64,000 bases of DNA from Silene conica (GCA_029255685.2 CM055315.2:74801681-74865680); one strand, 5' to 3'. Counted from the stretch's first letter, positions 33,467 to 45,059 are shown. Notes: generated from the letters alone by a model not told the origin. Numbers and translations: made by a program.

Positions 33467-35440
33467 TCATATCTTGCTGGATACGAGGTTCTTTTTACCG
33501 TAAGCATGTTTAGGATGGAAAAAAAGTTTCCGACTAAGTGCATCAGCTACCACATTAGCTTTCCCTGAATGATATTGGATATCTAAATCATAATCTTTGA
33601 GAAATTCAAGCCATCTACGTTGTCTCATATTTATCTCTTTCTCGGTAAAAAGGTATTTCAGACTCTTATGATCAGTGTATATCCGACACGAAATTCCGTA
33701 GAGATAATGTCTCCAAATTTTCAAAGCAAAAACCACCGCAGCAAGCTCTAAATCATGAGTGGGATAATTTTGCTCATGTGCTTTCAACTGTCTAGAAGCA
33801 TAGGCAATTACATTTCCATTCTGCATTAATAATACACAACCTAATCCTAGCTTTGAGGCGTCGCTGTATACTTCTAATCCATCGATGCCATTTGGTTGTG
33901 TAAGAATAGGGGCAGACGTGAGCCTATTTTTCAGTTCGTAAAATGCTTCCTCACACTTTTTATCCCATAAAAACTTGGTACTTTTTCTGATAAGATTTGT
34001 AAGTGGTTGGGTTATTTTAGAAAAATCTTTCACAAAACGACGATAGTATCCTGCTAACCCCAAAAAGCTACGTACTTCTGCAACATTCTTGAGTGCTGGC
34101 CACTGGGTGATTGCCTCAATCTTTTGAGGGTCAACCTGTACTCCTTTTTCTGAGACAACATGGCCTAAGAAACTTATTTCTTTTAACCAAAACGCACATT
34201 TCTTAAATTTAGCATACAACTGGTTTTTCCTTAAGGTTTCTAACACTACCCGTAGGTGGTGAAAATGTTCCTTCTCATCCTTAGAATATATTAAAATGTC
34301 ATCAATGAAAATAATGATGAACCTATCCAAATAAGGCCTGAATATTCTATTCATAAGGTCCATAAAAACTGCAAGAGCATTAGTAAGTCCAAAAGGCATG
34401 ACCACAAACTCATAATGTCCATAACGGGTTCTGAAAGCTGTTTTAGGAATGTCGTCTGTTTTTATCCTTAATTGATGATATCCAGAGCGAAGATCTATTT
34501 TCGAGTAAATAGCACATCCTTGCAATTGATCAAATAGGTCATCTAATCGAGGTATAGGATACTTATTCTTTATAGTGACCTTATTAAGCTCTCGATAATC
34601 TATGCACAAGCGCAAACTTCCATCTTTCTTTTTAACAAAAAGCATTGGCGCTCCCCAAGGCGAAGTACTGGGTTTTATGTACCCTTTCTCTAACAGTTCA
34701 TCTAGTTGGGTTTTCAATTCCTTTAATTCAGCAGGTGCCATACGATAAGGGGATTTTGAGATGGGTGCACTTCCTGGTATCAGTTCAATTGTGAAATCTA
34801 CTTCCCTATATGGCGGCATTCCTGGGATTTCTTCAGGAAAAACATCTGAGAATTCATTGACTACAGGAATACTGGTTATATTTGGTTCTGTCTCTAAACT
34901 GCTACATACATCACATAAATAAGCCTTACATCCTTGTCGTAAAAATTTCAGGGCTTTTAAAAAGGATATAATCCTATTTTCGTAGGGTTTGTTGTTCTGA
35001 AATAGTATCTCATTCCCGTTATTTGATCCGACATTTTCCTCAGGTGGGTTATTATTTAGGTAGTCGTTTCCCTGATTGTTTTCACCATCTACTTCATCAT
35101 CAGATATATATACCACATTGTTCCTCTCAAAAGTGATAACTTCCCATGTTAGGTCTTCGAAGGTTGGTATCCAACGATCATAAAACGCACCTCTGTGAAG
35201 GTATTTGGAATGATTTGGGACCCCATTTACTATCAGATCTGAGTACCGATCCTTAAAAGCTTTCCACGGAACTATGTCAGACAAAGTTTTGATAAGGGCA
35301 TATGCTAAGTACGGTTCAGTCATCCGGAATGCTGGAAACAAGGCATTGTGATTCCTTAAAGCATTTCTCAGATTGTCCACATGTTCTGCAACCGTTTCAC
35401 CTGGTGTCATTATGAGATCGTACGGGTGGGGTACTGCCAT
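33467..35440 (-). pseudogene. Gypsy gag-like remnant fused to RT-RNase H (657-aa frame, protease missing)
   Basis: Residues 1-110 are gag-like ([24 protein letters not shown]) with no zinc knuckle. Residues ~110-160 are acidic/Asn-rich linker. At ~160 the frame runs directly into the post-protease linker, with no D-S/T-G active site anywhere. RT spans about 235-430, with [16 protein letters not shown] and the catalytic FIDDIL (378-383). RNase H (about 515-650) keeps YSDAS, HDLELAA and YTDHKSLK, ending in the usual ADALSR. An in-frame deletion appears to have joined gag to RT. The frame ends before integrase, which is in another frame. Gag-like identity of the N-terminus is the least certain part. 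Confidence 0.85.
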
Positions 35441-35586
35441 TATATCTAAACAAAGATATTAACCATATTAGTAATCTTACACACATAAATTAGAAATGAA
35501 GGGAAGAAAAATAAAACAAAATAATAAAACTCTACAAACTACCCTTCTTACTAATTTACCCCTCTCTCATTCAATTTTAGTATAGA

Positions 35587-35600
35587 GGCTCTGGTACCAA
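35587..35600 (-). promoter_or_regulatory. Primer-binding site of the Gypsy element
   Basis: Minus strand 'ttggtaccagagcc', two bases inside the 5' LTR. It nearly matches the plant initiator-Met tRNA-complementary site TGGTATCAGAGC. Confidence 0.82.
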
Positions 35601-35602
35601 TT

Positions 35603-36968
35603 TGTAACGCCCTCAATAAAATAAAATAAATTTAAAATTTATTATATTAAAATGAAATCAAATGAAATAACGAGTACGTTTATTAATATATAAAAGAAAT
35701 ATAACTTGAAAATCAATTTATTACAAGGCGTCACCGCCGTATTTCCTGTACTGGAAATACATGGCTACAAGATCTACTCAGCAACTCTTATATTACATAC
35801 TAATCATACACTGAGTTTTAAATTTATAATGAACTCCCCTCGGTTCCCCAGCACAGAAACCTGAAATAATTTGAATAAACAAAATCAGTCAACACTGACT
35901 GAATATGATCTCAGTTACCTTCAATGGTCCTAATTAAATAATTCTTATTTAATTATTACCTGTACCAGTCCATTGTCAATTGGAATACCCTGTCATTTTA
36001 TCATAACATGCAAGATATTGAATACCGGTTTACCATTACTGAAATGAGACACATTACGGAGTAGAAACTCCCCTGGGCTACGCCCCCATCTATGTACACA
36101 GGATCCCAGATCTAAGACCTGTGTAAACCCCTGACATTTTTGTCAGTAATAACCAGAACCTTAGTTCTTATGAGGCCGTGCACACTTCCATGTACATAGG
36201 TTAAAATTTGTAATGTCATCTCTTTCTGTAATCGTATCCCGAATGCTACAATTGGCCAATTATACATTATAAGGAAATATGTAATCACACATTCAAATCC
36301 TATCTTTACGTAATGTATATATTATGATTATAAAAAGAAAGACGTGATTAATATTATATTATATCGAACGAAAATATAACTTGAGACGGTATAACAAACC
36401 TATGACGAAATTAACAATAGAATTGATAATAACCGCTTATTTTTAAGCTCTTATTTCACTATATATAAAGATAAATAATTACATTTATCGACGAAGGGTC
36501 CTGAAATCATACCTTATTATTAAGTAGGTAGGTAAATAGGGTTGATTAATTTGTTTTCATACAAACTTGTACTTCTTTTCTTTATTTTAATTTTTGTATA
36601 TTCAAATGATGAAAGTTGGATGGCTTTTATAGCCATTGAATGGCGGTGAAACAAAAGTAACTTGCCAAGGTAAGTTACGAGAAGTCAAATACGAATTGTT
36701 TACTTCTTCCTTTTATACTTATCTTACCAAAATACTTTTATACCATAATACGTACTCGAACAATTATATTTATAATAAGGGTAAATATTAAATTGTATAA
36801 ATACGTAAATGAGGTACACGGAGTATAAAGTACGAAATTTCTTATTTAAGACTAACTATTTCTCGTCTGAAATAAGACTTATTGGTATAAGGTATACTAC
36901 ATGTCCGTCGTATTTTATTATATGTTATAATATTAATAAAGTATATATATTTTTTTCGGCTTATTACA
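35603..36968 (-). repeat. 5' LTR of the Gypsy element (right on plus strand)
   Basis: Same 1366-bp sequence as 30598-31963 with a handful of substitutions (for example near 35763, 36080, 36181, 36228 and 36623). Confidence 0.93.
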
Positions 36969-36973
36969 TATAA

Positions 36974-38052
36974 AATCTCTGGTTTTATATTTAAAACTCG
37001 TGAAATTTATGGAATCGTATACTGTTAATGGAAAATCGTTGTTAATTGGAAATTCCTGGAAGTAAATTAAATAAGTACTTTGTCACTTTTTTAATTGACT
37101 TCTTTATTTAAATTAATTGTTTGTATAAGGTATATACTTTAGTTTATTTTATCTTATTAATAAAATTAGCAATTTAAAGTAGTGATGGTTTACATAATGA
37201 GTTCAGATTTTATTTTATAAAAGTCGTCGAAATTGTGGCATCATGAAAACTTATAAATACGTCCGATGGAACGAAACTGGAAAATAACAATTATGACGGT
37301 TTATTTATTTGAGATTATTCGAAACAAGAAGAAATAACATTTAAAATCCATACATTGTTACATTTAGCAACGCAGTCGGTTTATACCACAATTTAAAAAT
37401 TTACGATACGATCGGATAATTTTAAGTAAGAGGATAAGACTACAGAAAAGTGATAATTATTGATTTTATCTCAGATGAAATCGTAGCCGTTCATTCAGAA
37501 GACAAAAGTGTTTTACAAATTTGAAATTTACGGTCGTAGTTATAATATCGTGCTCAATAATTTTAAATGAGAAAACATTGAATATTACAAAGTTAAAATT
37601 AAAATCGAATTAAGAAAACGATTTTCTTTTTTTAAACAATTACTCGAACTTAAAAAAAAACGACTACACAAATTCAATAGCAGACAAAAGGACTTTAAGT
37701 CTATTTTGAAAATTAAATTACAACTCCAAATTGCAATAATCTACGTTTTTTTAATTTGTTTTTACTGAAGTTGAAAAGTCCATTGAAGTGAAGTACAAAA
37801 GTCCATTCAACTGAAACCCTAAAGTTTCAAATGAAATCGTACACCTTCACATAAATTATTTAACTCTTACTGAGTACTCCGTAATTTTTAATTTATAGTA
37901 AAGCAAAAAAGTCCATCCAAGTCATATCCTTTCACTTTTAAAAACCAAAACGTCAATTATATCCTGACTTTCTCATTCTCTCTAAAACTACTTTTACCTC
38001 TCTCTACAAACCGCCCCCTTTTGTTTCCTTCAAAACCCTAAAAGCAACAAAA
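36974..38052 (+). other. Upstream region of gene D, duplicated upstream of gene E
   Basis: Contains 'gtggcatcatgaaaactt' and 'cgtccgatggaacgaaactgg' (37235-37282), repeated at 39345-39395. The proximal part has 'atcctttcac' and a CT-rich leader ending 'aaaaccctaaaagcaacaaaaATG', also mirrored upstream of E. No further gene is seen. Confidence 0.6.
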
Positions 38053-38325
38053 ATGGATGCTCTTAAGATGGACATGGCTGAATTGATCGAGCTGTACGAG
38101 GAAGCAATCCGCTGCACTCTGTCGGAGCAGCTCTCCCTGTTGAGGAAGGTTGTTAAGGTGATGGAATTTAGAAACCGGGCTTATGCCCAAGGGTTTAAGG
38201 GTGTTGTTGAAGAACTCCATCCAACCATCTATCTTTTGCTGCTGTCTTACGAATACTTAGAGATGAATTTAGAAGAGTATCTTCCAGAAGTTACTAGTTT
38301 GAAGGAGCGTCTTAAGAAGTTGTAG
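38053..38325 (+). CDS. 90-aa cluster protein D
   Basis: Exactly 90 residues, start ATGGATGCTCTTAAG aligned with the paralogues. It keeps Y15-E16, Q26, R40-N41, G47, G50, E53, Y76, L83-K84 and L87. It differs from the others in lacking Cys44 (Tyr) and in the more acidic segment at 65-78 (YEYLEMNLEEY). A little over half of its residues match gene E, its nearest relative, with which it shares promoter and 3' flank. Soluble helical protein of unknown function. Confidence 0.73.
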   Translation: MDALKMDMAELIELYEEAIRCTLSEQLSLLRKVVKVMEFRNRAYAQGFKGVVEELHPTIYLLLLSYEYLEMNLEEYLPEVTSLKERLKKL

Positions 38326-38334
38326 GTTTTTTTA

Positions 38335-39673
38335 TTTTTTCGGTTTTATTAGTTTTTATTTTGTATGTAAATATAGTTTAAATTTGAATGAATATTTTGT
38401 TTGATTTAGTTTCGGTTTAAGTTTTGATTTGTTGTTATTTTTTAGTGTTTTTATTTACTCATTTACCCTTAAATGTTCTGTTAAATTAATTGAAGTAGAG
38501 TCATTAAAAAGTAGATAATTGATTTTCAATTTTAGTTGCATGCTAAATAAAGAAGAACGGGTTAACATTGAAAAGAAACAGTAAAAAAATTAACAACATA
38601 TTGAAATAATTTTGCACGTTTTATTAAATGAATTGATTTTCGTTTAAATTTAATTTTTAAATAAATTAAGTACTCATTTCGTTGTATTTGTAATTTAATT
38701 TTGAATATTCAATTTTCTATAATTAATTGTGACTTCGTTAAATTATTAAATGTGATTTAAATTTTAACTTTGTAAAATTTAAATTTGATTAATTGTAAAT
38801 GTAAAAAGTAATTTAAATTGAAAGTCAAATTAATTTAAAACTCAAATTTAAATTTAATTGGAATTGAAATTTAATTCGAAGAAGATTAAAAGTTAGCATC
38901 ATTAATTAGCATTGTTAACCGGAAATTGTAATGACTTTGCATGGAAAAAGAAAAATCAAATGGAGAAATGGAAAAGTTGGTTAATTGTGACTTGTTTTAG
39001 ATTTACGTTTAATAAGATTTGGGGAATTCGTAAATTGCTTAGTCCGTTGGTCTAAAATCTCTGCTTTAATATTTAAAACTCGTGAAAATGATGGAATCGT
39101 ATACTGTTAATGGAAAATCGTTCTTAATTGTCACTTATTTAATTTACTTCTTTATTTAACTTACTTCTTTGTATAAAGTATATACTTAAGTATGCAGAAA
39201 TTGGAATCGTCTATTAATAACATAAAACGTTGAGTATAAACTAGTCGATGCAGCTATTTTATCTTATTAATAAAATTAGCAATTACAAGTACTGATGGTT
39301 AACATAATTAGTTGTTTTGTTTTATTTTTTAAAAGTCTTCGAAATTGTGGCATCATGAAAACTTATAAATACGTCCGATGGAACGAAACTGGAAAAATTA
39401 CAAGTAATGACGGTTTATTTATAGAGAATAATCGAAAAAATAAGAAATTACAATTTAAATCCGTAATTTGTTACATTTTGCAACGGACTCGGTTTATACA
39501 AAAGACAAAAGTGTATTTTTAAATTGTTAGTCAAGTACAAAAATCAATCCAAATCTCATCCTTTCACTTCCTTATCCTGAGCTTGTCCTTCTCTCTAAAG
39601 GTTACTTTGACTTTTTTCCAGAAAGCCTCCCCTCTCTTTCCCTTTCCTGAAAACAACACTAACCCTAAAAAAA
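38335..39673 (+). repeat. Duplicated flank between genes D and E
   Basis: Colinear with 30155-30597 plus 36974-38052 once the Gypsy element is removed. This shows a tandem duplication unit of about 1.6 kb (gene plus flanks) that predates the Gypsy insertion. A short plus-strand frame inside (39295-39522) has no support as a gene. Confidence 0.75.
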
Positions 39674-39946
39674 ATGGAAGCTCTTAAGTCGGACATGGCT
39701 AACTTGATCCAGTCCTACGAGGATGCAATAAGCCAGGCTCGTCGGGACCAGTTGTCCCTGTTGAGGAAGGTTGTTGTGGTGATGGAATTCCGAAACCTGG
39801 GTTGTGATATTGGGATTCCGGGTGCTCATGAAGCACTCCAACCTATCATCTTTCTGTTGATGCTAGCGTACTATTATTGTTGTGTGAATTTAGAAGATTA
39901 CCTTGCAAAAATTAGAAGTTTGAAGGATCGCTTAAGTAGGTTGTAG
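39674..39946 (+). CDS. 90-aa cluster protein E
   Basis: Exactly 90 residues with all family-invariant positions. Blocks: MANLIQSYEDAIS, RRDQLSLLRKVV, MEFRNLGC, GIPGAHEALQP, LLMLAYYYCC, SLKDRL. It pairs with gene D as a tandem duplicate (shared leader and 3' flank). The CT-rich leader ends 'aaccctaaaaaaaATGG'. Function unknown. Confidence 0.75.
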   Translation: MEALKSDMANLIQSYEDAISQARRDQLSLLRKVVVVMEFRNLGCDIGIPGAHEALQPIIFLLMLAYYYCCVNLEDYLAKIRSLKDRLSRL

Positions 39947-41072
39947 TTTTTTAAAAAAAAACGGTTTTAGTATTTACTTGTTATTAAGTAAAAGTAATAT
40001 TTAGTTTTAATATCAATGGATATTTTGGTCGATATTGTTTGGGTTATTTTGGAAAATTTATTTGTTGGTAATTTACAGTGTGGTACTGTAGTTATTTACA
40101 TTAACATCTTCTACTAAAATATTCAAACAAGAGTAACTAAAATTATTCAATATTATTTGGTAAAGTATTTAGTTGTTTTAAAAAAAACTTGTGATTAAAG
40201 ATGAAAATAGTTTTGCATGTTTTACTGAAATCAATCGAATTTAATATTTAATTTAATCTGTACGAGCCGATACATTACCCTTTCGGTTGAAGTTTTATTT
40301 ATGTTTAAGATAAAAAGGTAATGAACGGAGAATCTATTATAGTGTGAACGGATAATCTTTTATAGTGTGCACGCATAATTAATAAGACCTACAAAAAATC
40401 TTATTCAAAATCGTTATTTATTAAGTTTAATAAATATTATACAAATCTAATAACACATATTATTTTCAATAGTTATTTTCTCGAAAAAGTTTGTTTTAAA
40501 ATAGTAGACTAGTTGATATTAGGTTATCGTCTATTAATAAGTTAAATCGTTAAGTATGAATTACGGAATCGTCATTTGCAAATACTCAGATTTGTTAATA
40601 TCATTTACAAATAAAATATTTGTAAATGATTTTAACAGTTACAAAGAATATAACTTTTATTATAAACAAAGTTTTCGATAGCTAATTACGGCTACTTACG
40701 GCTACATACGGCTAATTAATGCTGACTGAAAAAACTGAACAAAAAATAAGAGTTGCCTTGAGACACACAAAAATGTAATGATTATGCATTGAAAAAGCAA
40801 GAATTGGAGAATTAGAAAACTTTGTTTAATTTGACTATTTTAATTGTAAATATGAAGAGGATGTGGGGAAATTGTAATTTTAGTTGTCGTTTCGTAGAAG
40901 TAGTCGGATTTATAAATTTAAAGTTTCATCAATTTGTGAAATTATTCACTAGTAAATGAGAACATATAAACACGTAGAATGGAACGAAACTCGAAAAAAA
41001 AAATTATATTAAGAGACTAACAAGAACACATCTTAAATAATAATAAAAAAACAAAACAAATTTTATAAAAAT
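39947..41072. other. Intergenic DNA at the strand switch of the cluster
   Basis: AT-rich spacer between the last plus-strand copy and the first minus-strand copy, which converge tail to tail here. Three 'tacggcta' words occur at 40684-40713. No gene is seen. This is the likely turning point of the inverted duplication. Confidence 0.45.
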
Positions 41073-41344
41073 TTACATCTTAATAAGACGGTCCTTCAAC
41101 TGAATAATACTCTTGTTGTATTCGGTGATACTCGTGACACAACGTTGATACGCTACGAACAATAAATCAACGCTGGACTGTACCGCTTCATGGGCACCCT
41201 CAATCCCTTGCAAACAAGAACGATTCCTATATTCGAGTAGGTTAACCACCTCCTTCAACAACGTGACTTGTTGTTCACGGGCTAGGTTACTGCAGCCTCG
41301 TACCGTTTCATTAATAGAGCGGTGTCGTTTTTTATTGCGTCCAT
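41073..41344 (-). pseudogene. 90-aa cluster copy C', broken by a 1-bp deletion
   Basis: The ATG (41344-41342) starts MDAIKNDTALLMKRYEAAVT and then hits TAG. A single base is missing at about 41281-41283, where gene C has a Tyr codon. The rest of the family sequence continues in the next frame (LKEVVNLLEYRN, GIEGAHEAVQ, LLFVAYQRC, QLKDRL) to the usual stop. Total length is 272 nt, one short of the 273 nt of every intact copy. It is the mirror partner of gene C. Otherwise little decayed, so the loss is probably recent. A base-call error is possible and should be excluded. Confidence 0.75.
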
Positions 41345-42900
41345 AAAGAGGGTTGTGGTTTACCGAATACGAAATTTTCTTTGTGGAGAAAACTTGGAAG
41401 CCTGAGATTTTAAGGGAAGTAATTGAACACTTTATAATATTACAACTTCTAACGCTTTATTTATAGACAATATTTTTTTTTGCGATATTTATAGACAATA
41501 TTCGAAATAAATAAACAACCAATAAAATCCATAATTTCATATAGTTTGAAGACATTGTATTTATTGCCATTTTTTAAAAAATTTAAATGACATGTTCAAT
41601 GCTTTGTATTTATGGCAGAAAACCTTAAAATCCCAACATAAGTTGTATGTTCAGACCAGTGTATTTATAACAAATTAATTAAAAAAAAAGCGTATAAATG
41701 ATAGTAACATATTTAAATTTAAATTTTATTTATAATAATTGCAAACGTTTTAAAAAAATTGCATAAAATTACTAATGATTATTACCATTTATGATACAAA
41801 AACAAAAGATTTGGTAAGATTGTTTATAATAATTTTAGTGTGAGGATTTACGGTGGCTTGTGCAATACTCTACAGTAAATATATGAAACGATTATTTTCT
41901 TACGCTCACAATACAACTCGACGTTAATTATAATATGCGATAAATGAAATAAATTAAAGTCTCTCTTAATATGGTCTTAATAGTTAATTATACACTTAAT
42001 AAGGTCGTTTTAATCATTTAAAAAAAACGTCTTTTTTTTATTAAATACATTTACTTAATTGAAAACATGAAGAATAACTCATTAAAGGCCTTGTATTTAT
42101 TGCGAAAACATTAAAAGTCACTATTTCCTTAAACAACTCATTAAAGGCCTCCTACTTATTGGGAGACATTGTATTTATTGCAAAAAACATTATAATTCCC
42201 CAAAAAAAAAATATTGTTCATTGCAGTGTAGTAATTGCAAAATTATTTAAAAAAAACGTAAAAAGGTATAATATTTACGTAATATAGTACGTAGTATATT
42301 TCGAAATATAAAATATTTTTAAACTTCTAAAATAAATTGCAAAAAATAAAAATTGAAGTAATGATTATGAGCATTTATGATAGTCAAGCATAAGATTTGG
42401 AAAGATTCTCAACATTAATTTGATTGTGACCATTTAGGGTGGCTTGTGCAATACTCTTCGTTAATTATACAATACGTTTATTTCATTACTGTCGTAATAC
42501 ACCCGTCGTTAATTACACATTACACGATAAATTGTTGCTCGTCTTAACTACTTAATAAAACCGATTATTGTTAAGAGAATACGCTAATGTAATGAACAAA
42601 TAGTCTTTTGTACCAAAAACATCTCTTATAATAAAGCTGTATAAACTATAATTTCTAAAAGTCTCTTTGTAAAATACCGTCTATTACTTAATTACATGCC
42701 ATTGAACTTAATTATACACTTAATAATTAATTACGAATACGGTTGAAAAAACGAACTCGTACACAATAGAATTTCAAAACAATTTACTCTGACATTGATT
42801 GACGGCTTAGAAACTCAGACACTACCTTTTGTCGGTTTGATGTGACCCCTTAGGGTGGCTTGTGCAATACTCTTCTATAATTATAATTACAGGAAACGAT
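41345..42900 (-). repeat. 5' flank of C' with a triplicated motif
   Basis: 'gtggcttgtgcaatactct' occurs at about 41850, 42439 and 42855, with surrounding words such as 'aagatttgg(t/a)aagatt'. The corresponding inverted sequence occurs once, near 27945, upstream of gene C. The extra copies explain why the C'-B' spacing is ~470 bp longer than B-C. No gene is seen. Confidence 0.7.
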
Positions 42901-43539
42901 ATTTTTTAACGATCTAATGTGTTTAATTTTTTACGTGTTTACGTACTTAATTTTTAAAAATTTTACGTTTTTCGGATCTTAATTATATTACGATCTTAAT
43001 AAAATTACTCTTTAACATTTTACTATTCTAACTTATTCTTCTAATATTTCGTTCAACTAATATAACTCCTCCATTTTCAGTGAAGTACTACCCAAAAATA
43101 CTAACGATTTTAAACATGCATTTAATAAATAAACAAAATAACAAAATAAAGCCTTAACATTAACGGTAACATGTAACGATAAACTTAAGTACAATTTTGC
43201 GGACTTACGTAAATTTGAGTCATTAAAATTTGTAAATATTTTAATAACTAGTATTAATAATTGAAATTAGTTTTTGTCATTACTGTTGTAACTTTTTCAT
43301 TTAATTTTTCGTTCAACTATTCTAACGTTTTCTTTTTATTTCTACGTCAATATATTTACCATGCAAAAAATTATAGTCAAGTACTATCCAAAAAATATAC
43401 GCTTATAAGAATGCACATAATAAATAAAGAAAATAAGAAACAAAAGCCTTACCATTAATAATATAAACATAAGTATATACACATACATACTAATTAAAAA
43501 TAACTAAAACATATACAATAAAAATAAACATAAAAAAAC
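42901..43539. other. AT-rich intergenic DNA
   Basis: 3' flank of the minus-strand B' gene. Short frames only. Nothing supported. Confidence 0.45.
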
Positions 43540-43812
43540 CTAAGACCTATTCAGACGGTCCTTCAACTCCGCAATGCATCTATTGTATTTAACAATACTG
43601 GCAGCACCATTTGCAAATGCCGCCAAGAATAGATCGATACTCGGTTGAAGGGCCTCATATGCCCCCGCTAGACCTAAAGTACATGCAAGATTGCGAAATT
43701 TTATTATCGCAACCGCTTCCTTCATGACCGTGAGTTGTTGATCACGGGCAAATGTAATGGCAGCCTCATATGCTTTGATGAGGTTGTAGGTGTCGTTTGA
43801 ACTTGCTTCCAT
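43540..43812 (-). CDS. 90-aa cluster protein B'
   Basis: Exactly 90 residues. 67 of 90 match gene B by hand count, and the 5' flank (43813-44070) is the reverse complement of B's promoter region. Blocks: AYEAAITFARDQQLTVMKE, IIKFRNLAC, GAYEALQP and AELKDRL. Invariant family residues are retained, and changes relative to B include many conservative ones (I/V, D/E, L/F). This points to maintained coding function after duplication. Function unknown. Confidence 0.75.
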   Translation of the reverse strand: MEASSNDTYNLIKAYEAAITFARDQQLTVMKEAVAIIKFRNLACTLGLAGAYEALQPSIDLFLAAFANGAASIVKYNRCIAELKDRLNRS

Positions 43813-44616
43813 TGTTTAGGGTTTAGTGGGTTTTGGAAGGACTGTTTGTAGAGAGAAGTTGGGAGAAATGCAAAGTTCAGTTAAGGTGTGTATGAGTAAT
43901 ATTAAGGGAACTGAAGGTTTATATTAGTGAGTTCTACCTTGCAAATTGCATGCAACATGTACAAGTGTTATCATGACATCGCAACACACTTCACTAATTG
44001 CAGTAAATTGAATTATCGATTATTCGCTTACGTTCGTACTACTACAATTTATCAATAATTAAAAGATAGGTATGTTTTTAATACACTAAAATATTGATAA
44101 TTCGTGTCATCGTAACTTAAATTAAACCTAATTTTTAAAACGAAATTGGTAATGTAAATCAATTGTGTAGTAGAAACATAATATTCTCCATAATTCCTCC
44201 AAAATGTTGATTTAATCTATCCATAACTCGTCCATACTAAATTAAATTGTCCATAATTCGTCCAAAATTTTGATTTACTGAAATGTTGATTAAATTGTCC
44301 AAATTAACAAGTTAAATAATACTTATATCAACTTAAATTTAATCTCAAGTTTAATTATACTAATATGAAGTTAAATTTAATATCAATTTATATTTAATTA
44401 GCCAAAATTCGTCGAAATTCTACTAATACCGAGTTAAAATTAAACTCACGTTATACTAACATCAAGTTAAATTTAATATCAATTTAGATTTAATTGTCCA
44501 TAATTCATCCAAAATGTTACTAATCTCGAGTTAAAATTAATCTCAACTTAATTTATAAAATATTATATTCCACGATTTCTCAGTCAATATACAAAATAAA
44601 CTAAATGATAAGTAAA
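43813..44616 (-). other. B' promoter region and degenerate 'taattcgtccaaaatt' repeats
   Basis: 43813-44070 mirrors the region before gene B. From 44180 to 44540 a ~60-bp degenerate motif ('taattcgtccaaaat', 'gttaaatttaatatcaattt') recurs several times. No gene is seen. Confidence 0.55.
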
Positions 44617-44889
44617 TTACATTCTACTTAAAAGATCCTTCAACTCCTTTATACAGTCCTTGTAAGTGCTCGCGGTTGAACCGCAAACATTGTAAGCTAG
44701 CATCAACAACTCGATCCCATGGTCGAGTACTTCTTCCTCACCCACACGACCTAACTCACATCCTTCATTACGAACTTCAATGGTCGATACCGCCAACTTC
44801 ATCAACTTCAGTTGTTGTTGACGGACGAAGGTTAATGCTTCCTCGTAACTTCGAACAACTTCCTCGGTATGGGTTCGAAATGATTCCAT
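44617..44889 (-). CDS. 90-aa cluster protein F
   Basis: Exactly 90 residues. It is the most divergent of the intact copies but keeps Y15-E16, Q26, R40-N41, G47, G50, E53, Y76, L83-K84 and L87. Blocks: RSYEEALTFVRQQQ, IEVRNEGC, LLMLAYNVCG, ELKDLLSRM. The leader is CT-rich (gagagaaagagagagaag on plus). Its position mirrors the 93-aa gene at 25599. Function unknown. Confidence 0.72.
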   Translation of the reverse strand: MESFRTHTEEVVRSYEEALTFVRQQQLKLMKLAVSTIEVRNEGCELGRVGEEEVLDHGIELLMLAYNVCGSTASTYKDCIKELKDLLSRM

Positions 44890-45059
44890 ATTAATACGAG
44901 TTTTAGGGTTTATTTTTAATGGAGCAAAAGATGACGATTTGAGAGAAATAGAGAGAGAAGGTGACTGCTTTGGAGAGAAAGAGAGAGAAGGTGACGGGTT
45001 CTTTTTGATAAAATGTTAATGGACTTTGTGTTTCTTTCCTTTTATAGAAAAAATGAGAA

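Larger units (their letters stand above)
30598..36968 (-). mobile_element. Ty3/Gypsy LTR retrotransposon (chromovirus, Tekay-like), recent but coding-defective
   Basis: Two LTRs of identical length (1366 bp) flank a minus-strand pol. A perfect 5-bp target duplication tataa sits at 30593-30597 and 36969-36973. A hand comparison of the LTRs found only about six differences, so the insertion is young. A primer-binding site and purine tract are present. The interior (3.6 kb) keeps RT, RNase H, integrase and a C-terminal chromodomain-like segment in Gypsy order. It lacks the bulk of gag and the whole aspartic protease, and it carries a frameshift, stops and a substituted integrase residue. Mobilisation must have used proteins from another copy, or the damage came after insertion. 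Confidence 0.92.

Noticed and set aside
39295..39522. 75-aa frame between genes D and E
   Set aside because: The duplicated copy upstream of gene D (37190-37330) does not keep the frame, so this is flank sequence.
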